From Clostridiales bacterium (GTDB lineage: Bacteria > Bacillota > Clostridia > Lachnospirales > Lachnospiraceae): DNA of 11,792 nucleotides. The translations under genes and the position numbers were made by a program. Below the pieces are notes generated by a model that was given only the letters and a program-made list of their open reading frames with translations, searched no databases and was not told where the DNA came from. This document shows positions 1 through 5,782 of the stretch, in pieces. The stretch's first letter is position 1; each line of letters starts with the position of its first letter. The stretch is taken from NCBI GenBank assembly GCA_021203115.1, contig JAJQBV010000167.1, positions 13,995 to 25,786 of the forward strand. The letters are read 5' to 3'.

Positions 1-18
1 CCCCCGTTTTTTTATTGA

Positions 19-450
19 ATATTAATATTTCGTAGAATTGGAAAACTTAACGAACTTCGTAAGGATTTCTCCCGGCTGTTTGAGTATGCTGAAAGCAATG
101 GTTTCTCCACGATGCTCCCATCAGGGTATATGTTCGCATTCAACGGAGGGAAGATCCGTCAGTTTCTTTTTTACGAAGTTCTTCCCTCCGAAAAGCAGGA
201 CGAAAAAGTAATTGAAATACCGCGGGGAATCTATTCCTGCCTGCAGATAAAGTTTGATCCCGATATGAAGCATATCGAATTTCTGGAGCAGCATTTCGGA
301 TCCTCAGAGAAGTGGCTCGCAATCGTATCAAATCTTCTCCGTGACAAGCTGCAGATCAACAGCAGATACAATGAAATACAGGTCCTTGACGACTATACTA
401 TACCGGAAATATCTTTTTCCAGTTCCGCTTCAGAAGGATCACGGAAATGA
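19..450 (+). pseudogene. MerR-family regulator, C-terminal effector domain only (N-terminally truncated)
   Basis: The open frame runs from just after a TGA at 16-18 to 450. It encodes the end of a linker helix (RIGKLNELRKDFSRLFEYAE) followed by a GyrI-like/BltR-type effector-binding domain: a PSGYMFAFNGGKIRQF strand, an IPRGIYSC strand, and NLLRDKLQINSRYNEIQVLDD. These features fit the C-terminal half of multidrug-responsive MerR activators. The winged-helix half that should precede them is absent; the other two plus frames hit stops by position 35, so it cannot be recovered inside the window. The first methionine, at 112, lies inside the domain and has no good ribosome binding site. The last ~19 codons (from about 395) run antisense into the 3' end of the MATE gene and look unlike the family, so the original stop has probably been lost too. 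MerR regulators next to MATE pumps are common, which suggests a former regulator-exporter pair. A full gene broken by a frameshift before position 1 is also possible. Confidence 0.6.
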
Positions 451-1767
451 TGAATGCGATCCCGTCACCGACCGCCTCCGCCCAGAGAACGCCTGTCACT
501 CCCATGATGCGTGCCAGGATAACCATGCACAGCGGCACCAGAACAATCTGTTTTACAAATGTATTGATGGAAGCCTGCAAAGGTTTTCCGACAGACTGGA
601 AGAAAATGCTGGTGCTGTTCTGCAGTCCGTTTACAATGCAGAGCAGCATATAAATACGCAGACACATGACGGCGAATTCGTTGTAAAGTTCACTCTCCGA
701 GCCGAACAGAGAGATCAGGGACATCGGAAATACCTGAATGATAACAGTTGCTAAAATCAGAAAGAGGGTGCTTGTAAGTATGGCAAACTTAAACGTCTTT
801 TTGGTTCGTTCGTACTTACCTGCGCCGTAGTTATAGCCGATGATCGGCTGTGATCCGGTGATAACACCCTGTATTACGTTAATGGCCACCTGGTTAATTT
901 TAATCGTAATGCCGAAAGCAGCTACCGTGATATCCGCGCCGTATTTCGACAGCGCACCGTAGAGGGCAAGCAGATTATTGGCGACAGCGGAAATCAAGGC
1001 GAAGGAAAGCTGCAAAATAAAACTGGCAAGGCCAAGGCCGGCGATACTTTTAATAATGGAAATATTCGGCCGAAAATATTTTTTTGTATGGAAACAGTTT
1101 TGAACCTCGGTATATAGGCCAGTACCCAAATGACATTGATCAGTTCCCCAATAATGGTTGCTATCGCGGCTCCCTGTACGCCCCATCCGAATTTCAGGCA
1201 AAAAAGCGCGTCCAGAACAATATTGGATCCGCAGGCCACCAGCAGGCCAATCATTCCGTAAGTAGCGCCGCCATCCACTCGAATACATGATGTCACCGGG
1301 TTCAGAATTGCCATCAAAGGGAAGCCCAGTGAGATAATAGAGCCGTAAGCCATTGCATACGCCAGAGAATTTTCGGAAGCGCAAAACAGCCAGCACAAGG
1401 GTTCCAGAGCAAGCCATGTGACAACCATGACGATCAGACCCATGATCAGTGACACGGCAAACGTATTACAAACACCTATGGATGCATTTTCACGGTTTCC
1501 TTTTCCCTGCTGAAGGCTCGTGTACGATGCGCACCCGTCGCCCCAGAGTGTAGCAATCGCAAGCATCGTCACCATGATGGGGTTTATGATATTTGTTGCG
1601 GCATTCCCCAGATATCCGACACTCTGCCCGATGAAAATCTGGTCAACGATATTGTAAAGCGCATTTACAACCAGCGCAACAGTGGCCGGAACCGCGTAGT
1701 GAGGGATCAGCCAGCGAAGCGGCTTCGTGCCTAACGGATTTTGAATCACTGTTTCTTTCTCACTCAT
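398..1767 (-). pseudogene. MATE-family multidrug exporter, frameshifted at an A7 tract
   Basis: This is a MATE (MepA-like) Na+/H+-driven efflux pump of the cytoplasmic membrane, split between two frames. The first 230 or so codons (1767 down to ~1086) carry the N-terminal lobe (NALYNIVDQIFIGQSVGYLG, then TLWGDGCASYTSLQQGKG). The second lobe continues in another frame from ~1090 to the TAG at 398-400 (SQPIIGYNYGAGKYER, LQNSTSIFFQSVGKPLQASI). The switch falls at a run of seven A in the coding strand (plus-strand T at 1079-1085). Adding one A gives an unbroken SIQKKYFRPNISII reading and a protein of about 456 residues, the usual MATE length. GGGAGG lies about 9 bases before the ATG, and a promoter sits at 1855-1885. 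Without correction the product would stop after about 257 residues, with 25 aberrant residues at its end. A true mutation, a sequencing indel or slippage on the A run are all possible. The 3' end overlaps the MerR remnant by 53 bases. Confidence 0.88.
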
Positions 1768-1854
1768 TCTGCGATTCCCTCCCCCATCCTAAGATATGTT
1801 TCATTATCTACGCGCTCCTTTGAAGATATGCACTTTTCATTATTCATTCCATCT

Positions 1855-1885
1855 ATTTTAAACCCCACCATAATAATGGAGTCAA
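1855..1885 (-). promoter_or_regulatory. Probable sigma-A promoter of the first MATE gene
   Basis: Read on the minus strand, the -35 is TTGACT (1880-1885). The -10 is TTTAAA at 17-base spacing (1857-1862) or TAAAAT at 19-base spacing (1855-1860). It lies about 90 bases upstream of the MATE start codon, and its -35 faces that of the plus-strand promoter at 1894. Confidence 0.5.
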
Positions 1886-1893
1886 GAAGGGAA

Positions 1894-1923
1894 TTGACAC
1901 AGATGTGATAGAGCAACTACTTA
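1894..1923 (+). promoter_or_regulatory. Probable sigma-A promoter of a truncated plus-strand gene
   Basis: TTGACA (1894-1899) is a perfect -35, followed after 18 bases by TACTTA (1918-1923); further AT-rich sequence (AATACAAT) lies just downstream. It leads to a strong ribosome binding site, CGGAGGT (1948-1954), seven bases before the ATG at 1962. The two -35 boxes form an inverted repeat, GTCAA (1881-1885) and TTGAC (1894-1898), eight bases apart, so the site is a divergent promoter pair. Confidence 0.55.
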
Positions 1924-1961
1924 ATACAATTAACTTTCACAAAAAAACGGAGGTAACAGTC

Positions 1962-2018
1962 ATGGAAATTTGAAGGAAAATGTATTTATGAACCGATTTC
2001 AGGGAAAAGTTTCTTTGA
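1962..2018 (+). pseudogene. N-terminal remnant of a short-chain dehydrogenase-like gene
   Basis: After a good ribosome binding site the ATG at 1962 gives only Met-Glu-Ile before TGA (1971-1973). The frame beginning near 1970 then reads LKENVFMNRFQGKVSLI up to about 2018. F-x-GKVSLI directly after the initiator region is the classic first beta-strand of short-chain dehydrogenases/reductases and should be followed by the TGxxxGIG nucleotide loop. Instead the sequence changes to the 3' end of the antisense HxlR gene, whose stop is at 2019-2021. One extra T in the ATTT at 1968-1971 would join the two frames as MEILKENVFMNRFQGKVSLI. Alternatively translation begins at ATG 1988, with AAGGA (1974-1978) as a weak site. 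The simplest reading is a gene cut to about 20 codons by a deletion, plus a possible one-base indel. The family call rests on very few residues. Confidence 0.42.
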
Positions 2019-2396
2019 TTATGAGTGATAATCGCATTTCTGGCAATGAGCCATCTCATCATCCGGATTTTGCCGATAAAAAATGCCTGACCATTGACAG
2101 ATACTCTGTAAAATCGGGACAACGGTTTGCCCATTTTCACTTAGAGAATACTCCACCTTTGGCGGAATCTCGTCATAGGATTTGCGTTCTACTATCCCGT
2201 TTGCAATCAGGCTTTTCAGTGTGGAAGCAAGGACAGCATCCGTGATATTTCCCATTTCACTTCGAATTTCACTATAACGCAGTGTCCCCATCTCGGCCAG
2301 AACGCAGATGATGCGGGAGTTCCATTTCCCGCCGAATACGCTGAGCCCATATTCCAGCGGGCAGCGGATGTCTTCCTTCAGTTTTTTCTGATACAT
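2019..2396 (-). CDS. HxlR-family winged-helix transcriptional regulator
   Basis: A 125-residue cytoplasmic DNA-binding protein of normal HxlR length. The family pattern is clear: a conserved Cys12 followed by the FGGKW segment (21-25), IICVLAEMGTLRYSEIRSEM, the recognition region ITDAVLASTLKSLIANGIVERKSYDEIP, the wing PPKVEYSLSENGQ, and a C-terminal helix with VPILQSICQW. HxlR proteins such as HxlR and YodB sense aldehydes, quinones or redox stress, sometimes through the N-terminal cysteine. The start at 2396 is chosen because AAAGGAGA (2401-2408) lies four bases before that ATG; the in-frame ATG at 2417 has no such site. The gene follows the LysE exporter on the same strand with a 52-base gap, so the two are probably one transcript and the regulator may control that exporter. 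Its target is not shown by the sequence. Confidence 0.88.
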   Translation of the reverse strand: MYQKKLKEDIRCPLEYGLSVFGGKWNSRIICVLAEMGTLRYSEIRSEMGNITDAVLASTLKSLIANGIVERKSYDEIPPKVEYSLSENGQTVVPILQSICQWSGIFYRQNPDDEMAHCQKCDYHS

Positions 2397-2448
2397 AATG
2401 TCTCCTTTTGACAACATTTTTCGCGCAGGTTCATAAAATCAACACAGA

Positions 2449-3033
2449 CTACTTCAGTATGCTATAGATGCACTCCATCAATGTCAAAGCCAGTATAATA
2501 TTGATAATTCTGAAATATCTGATGTAAAATTTTTGAATTAACGCGCCCACGCCAATCCATGTCAGTGTCGCAATCGTGCCAACCGTGCCAATTACTAGTT
2601 CGTAAAACAGCAGTGAGGAAAGCGATGTTCGATAATCTATAATATATCCGGTCAACGCGGTAATCCCAAACATCCATATTTTAACATTAACAAACTGAAG
2701 AAGAAACCCTTTCATGAAAAAAGTCTCTTTTTCATCGCTTTGATCCGGCGGCTTGCTGATTGCAATATGAATCGCCAGCCAGAAGATATAAACGGTTCCT
2801 ACATACTTTATGATTTTTAGAGCATCCGGAAGAAACGTGCTAACCCCATGTACAAACAGCGCACACATAATCTGCACCACATAATACCCGGTAAAAATTC
2901 CGAAAAATAGCTTTCTTCCCTTTTCCCAACCGTAATTTGTCATTGTGTTGAGCGCCAAAATGTTCCCCGGCCCCGGAGTAAAAGCATTCACGAACACATA
3001 GAGCATAAAATTTGCCAACACATATCCCGGCAT
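2449..3033 (-). CDS. LysE/RhtB-family amino-acid or metabolite exporter
   Basis: A 194-residue, strongly hydrophobic membrane protein of standard LysE/RhtB length (usually about six membrane segments). The N-terminal helix carries the family signature FTPGPGNILALNTM (residues 19-32), followed by GRKLFFGIFTGYYVVQIMCAL, a segment at about 70-90 (IIKYVGTVYIFWLAIHIAI), a short cytoplasmic loop rich in charge (PPDQSDEKET), then LQFVNVKIWMFGITALTGYI and two C-terminal hydrophobic helices. Family members export amino acids or related small molecules by proton exchange; the substrate cannot be read from the sequence. AGGAGA lies about seven bases before the ATG. It is followed by the HxlR gene. The -10 and -35 elements are not clear; its upstream region overlaps the terminator of the neighbouring gene (3083-3116). 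Confidence 0.88.
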   Translation of the reverse strand: MPGYVLANFMLYVFVNAFTPGPGNILALNTMTNYGWEKGRKLFFGIFTGYYVVQIMCALFVHGVSTFLPDALKIIKYVGTVYIFWLAIHIAISKPPDQSDEKETFFMKGFLLQFVNVKIWMFGITALTGYIIDYRTSLSSLLFYELVIGTVGTIATLTWIGVGALIQKFYIRYFRIINIILALTLMECIYSILK

Positions 3034-3082
3034 ATCGTTTCTCCTGTACTTCTAAAATATTCCTTACGCACCTTTGCGCATA

Positions 3083-3116
3083 TAAAAACGGATACGCAGA
3101 CAACCCACATATCCGT
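3083..3116 (-). terminator. Rho-independent terminator of the flavin-binding protein gene
   Basis: On the minus strand ACGGATA (3110-3116) pairs with TATCCGT (3088-3094) across a 15-base loop and is followed at once by TTTTT then ATAT. Flanking AAAG/TTTT can extend the stem with one mismatch. It lies about 50 bases after the stop at 3163 and upstream of the LysE start. Confidence 0.65.
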
Positions 3117-3162
3117 CTTTCTGTTTTCGTAACTGTTTAGTACCTTCATAGTTACCTGTTTT

Positions 3163-3558
3163 CTACAGAACTTTCTTATTGTTTGCTCCCGGAGTTGTCA
3201 CGATTACTTTCTCCGGTGTGATCAGCAGTGCGCCCTTTGCCGTGGCGCCTTCGTTGAACATTTTCTCCACCATCGCCTTGAAAGCGGAAACAATCTCGCC
3301 CTCTGTCAGATACTCGGCAGTTCCTTTGATCTGATAACCCTCCAGCGACTGGGCATCATACACGGAGATGACGATTTTTTCGTTGTTTGCATTCAGATTG
3401 TTCAGTGTGGTCTCCAGAAACACATCGCCGATCGCCAGCTTCCCGTCCTCGGTGATCATCTTAAACGCAACCGGCACGACGTTCGGCTCACCGTCTGCGC
3501 AGGTTGCCAGATCCCACATACCTGCATTCAGTAGATTTTTAACATTTTCGTTCAGCAT
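3163..3558 (-). CDS. Pyridoxamine 5'-phosphate oxidase-family (FMN split-barrel) protein
   Basis: A 131-residue single-domain protein. It begins MLNENVKNLLNAGMWDLATC, then GEPNVVPVAFKMI and DGKLAIGDVFLETTLNNL, followed by IVISVYDAQSLEGYQIKGTAEYL and a helix FKAMVEKMF. This strand-and-helix order is the compact split barrel of pyridoxamine-phosphate-oxidase-like proteins, which usually bind FMN as dimers and act as small reductases; it is not the biosynthetic PdxH, which is longer. The start at 3558 is preferred over 3564 because AAGGAGG (3567-3573) is eight bases from the former and only two from the latter. The gene has its own promoter (3601-3629), an adjacent palindrome (3639-3663) and a terminator (3083-3116), so it is a single-gene, regulated unit. 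Its substrate is unknown; the neighbourhood suggests a redox role. Confidence 0.82.
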   Translation of the reverse strand: MLNENVKNLLNAGMWDLATCADGEPNVVPVAFKMITEDGKLAIGDVFLETTLNNLNANNEKIVISVYDAQSLEGYQIKGTAEYLTEGEIVSAFKAMVEKMFNEGATAKGALLITPEKVIVTTPGANNKKVL

Positions 3559-3600
3559 CTGCATGCCCTCCTTAAAAAATATATTTTATAAACTGTGCTC

Positions 3601-3629
3601 AGTATAACGGGGTTGCTTTTGTCAGGCAA
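3601..3629 (-). promoter_or_regulatory. Promoter of the flavin-binding protein gene
   Basis: On the minus strand TTGCCT (3624-3629) and TATACT (3601-3606) are separated by exactly 17 bases. The -10 is near consensus and the -35 is weak, which fits dependence on an activator binding the palindrome immediately upstream. Confidence 0.65.
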
Positions 3630-3638
3630 TATATTAGC

Positions 3639-3663
3639 AAATTTATAAGTCACTTATAAATTT
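3639..3663. promoter_or_regulatory. 25-bp palindrome, probable operator
   Basis: Two perfect 12-base arms, AAATTTATAAGT (3639-3650) and ACTTATAAATTT (3652-3663), flank a single C. The near edge is nine bases upstream of the -35 of the flavin-binding protein promoter, a position usual for activators, though some repressors also bind there. The A+T-rich arms and lack of a following T run argue against a terminator. The terminator of the dfx operon ends about 25 bases away. The cognate regulator is unknown; the nearby HxlR protein is one candidate. Confidence 0.65.
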
Positions 3664-3685
3664 CATAGTTCCAAACGATTCATCA

Positions 3686-3740
3686 TATAAAAGTAAAACA
3701 GGCGAAGCCTCCGCACATTACATGGAAATTTCGCCCGTTT
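3686..3740 (-). terminator. Rho-independent terminator of the desulfoferrodoxin operon
   Basis: On the minus strand AAACGGGCGAA (3730-3740) pairs with TTCGCCTGTTT (3696-3706) as an 11-base stem with one G-U pair and a 23-base loop. It is followed by a broken T run (TTTTACTTTTATAT counted from the stem end). It lies about 25 bases after the stop codon at 3766. Confidence 0.7.
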
Positions 3741-3765
3741 AAAATCATTCCGTTTTCAACATGTT

Positions 3766-4140
3766 TTATGCTTTCCACAAGCTGTGAAGATTGCAGTACG
3801 CATAAACCTCTTCCACCTCGTCTCCGTCACTGAGCGCAAAGACGGCAGCCGACTTCTCTTCCGGTTTTAACTCTTTGAGCTGCATTCCTTCTTTTGTCTT
3901 CAGCGCAATCCACTCAATGTAATGGGCGGGGAGCATCGGATGCTCCACGGAACCGACGGTCACCTTCACAAGATTTCCCTCGACCCTGTAATCCGGAACG
4001 TGCTTCTCCACAGCCGCATCCGTCGTGCCGGGAACGATCTCCGTCATCTTCTGACCGCAGCACATAACCGGGACGCCCTGATCCTTTACCTTCATGATGA
4101 TGTTTCCGCAATGCTCGCAGATGTAAAACTTCATTTCCAT
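3766..4140 (-). CDS. dfx: Desulfoferrodoxin (2Fe-superoxide reductase)
   Basis: A 124-residue protein of normal family length, which reduces superoxide to hydrogen peroxide in the cytoplasm of anaerobes without releasing oxygen. The N-terminal desulforedoxin-like Fe(Cys)4 site is present: C8 and C11 in ICEHCGN, and the C27-C28 pair in VMCCGQKM. The catalytic Fe(His)4Cys site is complete: H47 in EKHVPDY (with the expected Glu45-Lys46), H67 and H73 in GSVEHPMLPAHYIEWI, and C116 and H119 in YAYCNLHSLWKA. AAGGAGG (4150-4156) lies nine bases before the ATG. It follows the DUF134/NifX-tail locus on the same strand by 41 bases and precedes a strong terminator, so it is the last gene of that operon, driven from 4721-4749. 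No rubredoxin gene is visible here as electron donor. Confidence 0.95.
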   Translation of the reverse strand: MEMKFYICEHCGNIIMKVKDQGVPVMCCGQKMTEIVPGTTDAAVEKHVPDYRVEGNLVKVTVGSVEHPMLPAHYIEWIALKTKEGMQLKELKPEEKSAAVFALSDGDEVEEVYAYCNLHSLWKA

Positions 4141-4181
4141 ATGTTATATCCTCCTTCATTGATTTCGTTAAAAACAGATTT

Positions 4182-4319
4182 TCAGTTCCCGCCGTGATGC
4201 TCTCCTTCATGGTGACTGCATGTCGCACCCTGTACATACTGCAGTTTACCGGCGAGCAAGGCCTCGACCGCCGCATCCGCCTCGCCGCTCACACCGCCGT
4301 AAAGCCGGATTCCGACGGA
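4182..4319 (-). pseudogene. C-terminal tail of a NifX/NifB-like (Fe-Mo cofactor-binding domain) protein
   Basis: In a frame shifted relative to the upstream DUF134 gene, this stretch reads SVGIRLYGGVSGEADAAVEA, then LLAGKLQYVQGATCSHHEGE and HHGGN before the TGA at 4182-4184. The order of a short strand, GxxGxADxAVEAxLAGKL helix and His-rich tail matches the end of dinitrogenase iron-molybdenum cofactor-binding domain proteins, which often follow DUF134 genes. The first ~75 residues of such a protein (nucleotide-like strand, GHFGR-type loop, and so on) are missing, and there is no start codon or ribosome binding site. I infer an internal deletion that removed the end of DUF134 and most of the NifX-like gene. 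It overlaps the DUF134 reading frame by about 30 bases. Confidence 0.6.
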
Positions 4320-4669
4320 AGCATCTGATAAATTTCCTGCTTGCTGCAGTGGTCCTCCCCGCAGAAGCGATTCTGGCCGTCGCAAAGCCGGTACTCTCCG
4401 CCTTCAATCCGCAGCGGCAGGCCATCCACAAGTGCCTCTGCCAGCTTCCCCCGCGCGGAATCATAGATTTTCTGCACGGTTGTCCGGGCAACCTGCATTC
4501 TCCGGCAGCACTGTTCCTGAGACAAACCCTCCCTGTCAATTAGACGGATCGTCTCAAACTCATCCACGGTCAAAACAACCGGAATCTTGTCCTCCCCGCT
4601 TTTTGCCGGAACAAACTCCAGCATCTGCGGAAAATGGCAGATCATTCTGCATTTGGTGGGTCTCGCCAT
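4289..4669 (-). CDS. DUF134 (UPF0251) predicted DNA-binding protein, 3' end altered
   Basis: The family opening MARPTKCRMICHFPQMLEFV is followed by VVLTVDEFETIRLIDREGLS (31-50) and a sigma-like helix-turn-helix, SQEQCCRRMQVARTTVQKIY (50-69). Then come ARGKLAEALVDGLPLRIEGG and the Cys-containing YRLCDGQNRFCGEDHCSKQE (93-112). Members are presumed DNA-binding proteins, often paired with NifX-like iron-cluster proteins. The last ten residues (LPSESGFTAV, read from the wrong frame of the NifX-like tail) are probably not original, since the homologous tail continues in another frame. AGAGGTG lies about six bases before the ATG and a consensus promoter sits at 4721-4749. The conserved part is nearly complete, so the protein may still fold and bind DNA; whether it is functional is uncertain. 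It heads the transcript that ends with desulfoferrodoxin. Confidence 0.8.
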   Translation of the reverse strand: MARPTKCRMICHFPQMLEFVPAKSGEDKIPVVLTVDEFETIRLIDREGLSQEQCCRRMQVARTTVQKIYDSARGKLAEALVDGLPLRIEGGEYRLCDGQNRFCGEDHCSKQEIYQMLPSESGFTAV

Positions 4670-4720
4670 TCAATCACCTCTTTTCGATCCGATGTAATCT
4701 CCTTTTCCTGTCTCGCATAC

Positions 4721-4749
4721 ATTTTACTCTGGTTTTTGTCATATGTCAA
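4721..4749 (-). promoter_or_regulatory. Sigma-A promoter of the DUF134-dfx operon
   Basis: On the minus strand TTGACA (4744-4749) and TAAAAT (4721-4726) are 17 bases apart, close to full consensus. The start codon at 4669 lies about 50 bases downstream. The -35 is back-to-back with that of the plus-strand promoter at 4783, 33 bases away. Confidence 0.8.
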
Positions 4750-4782
4750 TAATAAGTCTTAATGAACTTCCCCAAATTCCAT

Positions 4783-4811
4783 TTGACACAAAATTTTGCC
4801 TGTGCTATAAT
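4783..4811 (+). promoter_or_regulatory. Perfect-consensus sigma-A promoter of the DUF2798 gene
   Basis: TTGACA (4783-4788), a 17-base spacer and TATAAT (4806-4811) match the vegetative consensus at every position. Transcription should begin near 4818, giving a leader of about 140 bases before the ATG at 4960. Confidence 0.88.
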
Positions 4812-4866
4812 TTTTTTCACAAAAAAATAAGCAACACATAAACGACACAAGTTGTGCTTTGCACGT

Positions 4867-4908
4867 AAATCTGATCACGGCAGCTATGTTTTTAACCGAA
4901 TCGGATTT
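4867..4908 (+). promoter_or_regulatory. Stem-loop in the long 5' leader of the DUF2798 gene
   Basis: AAATCTGAT (4867-4875) pairs with ATCGGATTT (4900-4908) as a nine-base stem with one G-U pair and a 24-base loop. Nine T follow only after 16 bases (4925-4933), so it is not a simple terminator. AAAGGAG (4945-4951) is the ribosome binding site. I could not match the leader to a known riboswitch. Confidence 0.4.
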
Positions 4909-4959
4909 TCTGCAAAGAGACTTGTTTTTTTTTGCTCAAAATGAAAAGGAGATTTTTTT

Positions 4960-5529
4960 ATGCCGAGAAACCAGTTTCAAAGAATGATTTTTGCCTTAAT
5001 CACGGTGATTATCACCGTCCATGCGTATGTATTTTACAGTCTGTATGTCGTAAACGGCAACACCCTGATGAGTGTCACGGGAGCGGACACCGTCCTTCAT
5101 GCCATCCGGGCGCAGGGCGGCGTGTATATGTTCGGCAGAATGCTGCCGATCTGGGCGTTCATCTTAATTGAGTTTTGCTTTGCTTACCTTCTGGAGTGCG
5201 TGATGGGAAGCCCATGTTCATTCAAGCTTGCCTGTATGAACTTTGACCCGAAAACGACACATCCGGTAATTTTCGAGAGTGCAATCATCTGCGCAACCGT
5301 CGGCATCATGGTCCCGGCCATGAGCTTCCTTGCGACATTATTTTACTATCCCTATTATAACGGGTTCAGTATCCTGACAATGTTTGCGAACTGGCTGAAA
5401 CTGATGTGCTATAATTTTTCGTTTGCGTTTTTCACCCAGTTGTTTTTTATTCAGCCGCTGGTTCGGACACTTTTCAAGTGCCTGTTCCGAAAGGATATCG
5501 CGGCAAGGCAGAATGGCAAGGAAAAATAG
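4960..5529 (+). CDS. DUF2798-containing four-helix membrane protein
   Basis: A 189-residue integral membrane protein. I place hydrophobic segments at about 8-31, 58-83, 103-131 and 139-172. The two halves look alike: each begins with a helix (FQRMIFALITVIITVHAY; FESAIICATVGIMVPAMSFL) and ends with a second one capped by an aromatic/Pro-Leu motif (FILIEFCFAYLLE; FTQLFFIQPLVRTLF). That is the pattern of tandem DUF2798 repeats. The family has no known function. AAAGGAG is eight bases before the ATG. It has its own perfect promoter and long leader, is divergent from the DUF134-dfx operon, and its next plus-strand neighbour starts 250 bases later. Its C-terminus (RKDIAARQNGKEK) is charged and likely cytoplasmic. 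High expression is implied by the promoter, subject to whatever the leader does. Confidence 0.75.
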   Translation: MPRNQFQRMIFALITVIITVHAYVFYSLYVVNGNTLMSVTGADTVLHAIRAQGGVYMFGRMLPIWAFILIEFCFAYLLECVMGSPCSFKLACMNFDPKTTHPVIFESAIICATVGIMVPAMSFLATLFYYPYYNGFSILTMFANWLKLMCYNFSFAFFTQLFFIQPLVRTLFKCLFRKDIAARQNGKEK

Positions 5530-5693
5530 TGTTTTTCACTGTTTATCCTGCTGTTCGGATCATTTACAATGACATTTCCATCAGAATCGATTCCGGTGAG
5601 TACGATAAAGTGCCCGCCGGTTGTAAAATCACCCGGCCCCATTGAGCAGATCATTGGGGGCGATTTATTTTTCTTAAAATCTTGATATGCCAC
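5530..5693 (-). pseudogene. Fragment of a C39-like cysteine peptidase (Peptidase_C39_2 domain)
   Basis: The minus strand between the DUF2798 and MutS-like genes encodes PPMICSMGPGDFTTGGHFIV, then LTGIDSDGNVIVNDPNSRIN and SEKH. The GHFIVLTGID...VNDPNS block is the conserved His/Asp region of C39-like domains found in secreted Firmicute cell-wall or bacteriocin-type peptidases. The catalytic cysteine half, signal peptide and C-terminal part are missing. After SEKH (about 5530) the frame merely runs antisense into DUF2798, and the piece before KKNKSPP is not recognisable. No ribosome binding site precedes the ATG at 5693. I read it as a gene fossil left by deletion or insertion events, not a functional small protein. 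Confidence 0.65.
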
Positions 5694-5718
5694 CTAAAAG
5701 GGTGTAATGTTAAAATAT

Positions 5719-5760
5719 CTGAAGAAAAACAGAGAAATTCTGAAATAAACAGAGAACAGA
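5719..5760 (+). repeat. Imperfect tandem duplication (~20 bp x 2) upstream of the MutS-like gene
   Basis: AAACAGAGAA occurs at 5727-5736 and again at 5747-5756, exactly 20 bases apart, and each copy is preceded by CTGAA (5719-5723; 5740-5744). The repeat lies between a possible TTGATA (5682-5687)/TAATGT (5705-5710) promoter and the AAAGGAG ribosome binding site at 5766-5772. It may be a small duplication or a pair of binding sites on one helix face. Confidence 0.5.
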
Positions 5761-5782
5761 CATTTAAAGGAGCATCCACTCA

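Noticed and set aside
1970..2245. 91-codon plus-strand frame across the HxlR gene
   Set aside because: Only its first ~17 codons look protein-like (kept as a dehydrogenase stump). The rest is antisense to the clear HxlR frame.
4900..4933. Possible attenuator at the T9 run in the DUF2798 leader
   Set aside because: The nearest stable stem ends 16 bases before the T run, and no alternative stem directly abuts it, so intrinsic termination is not supported.
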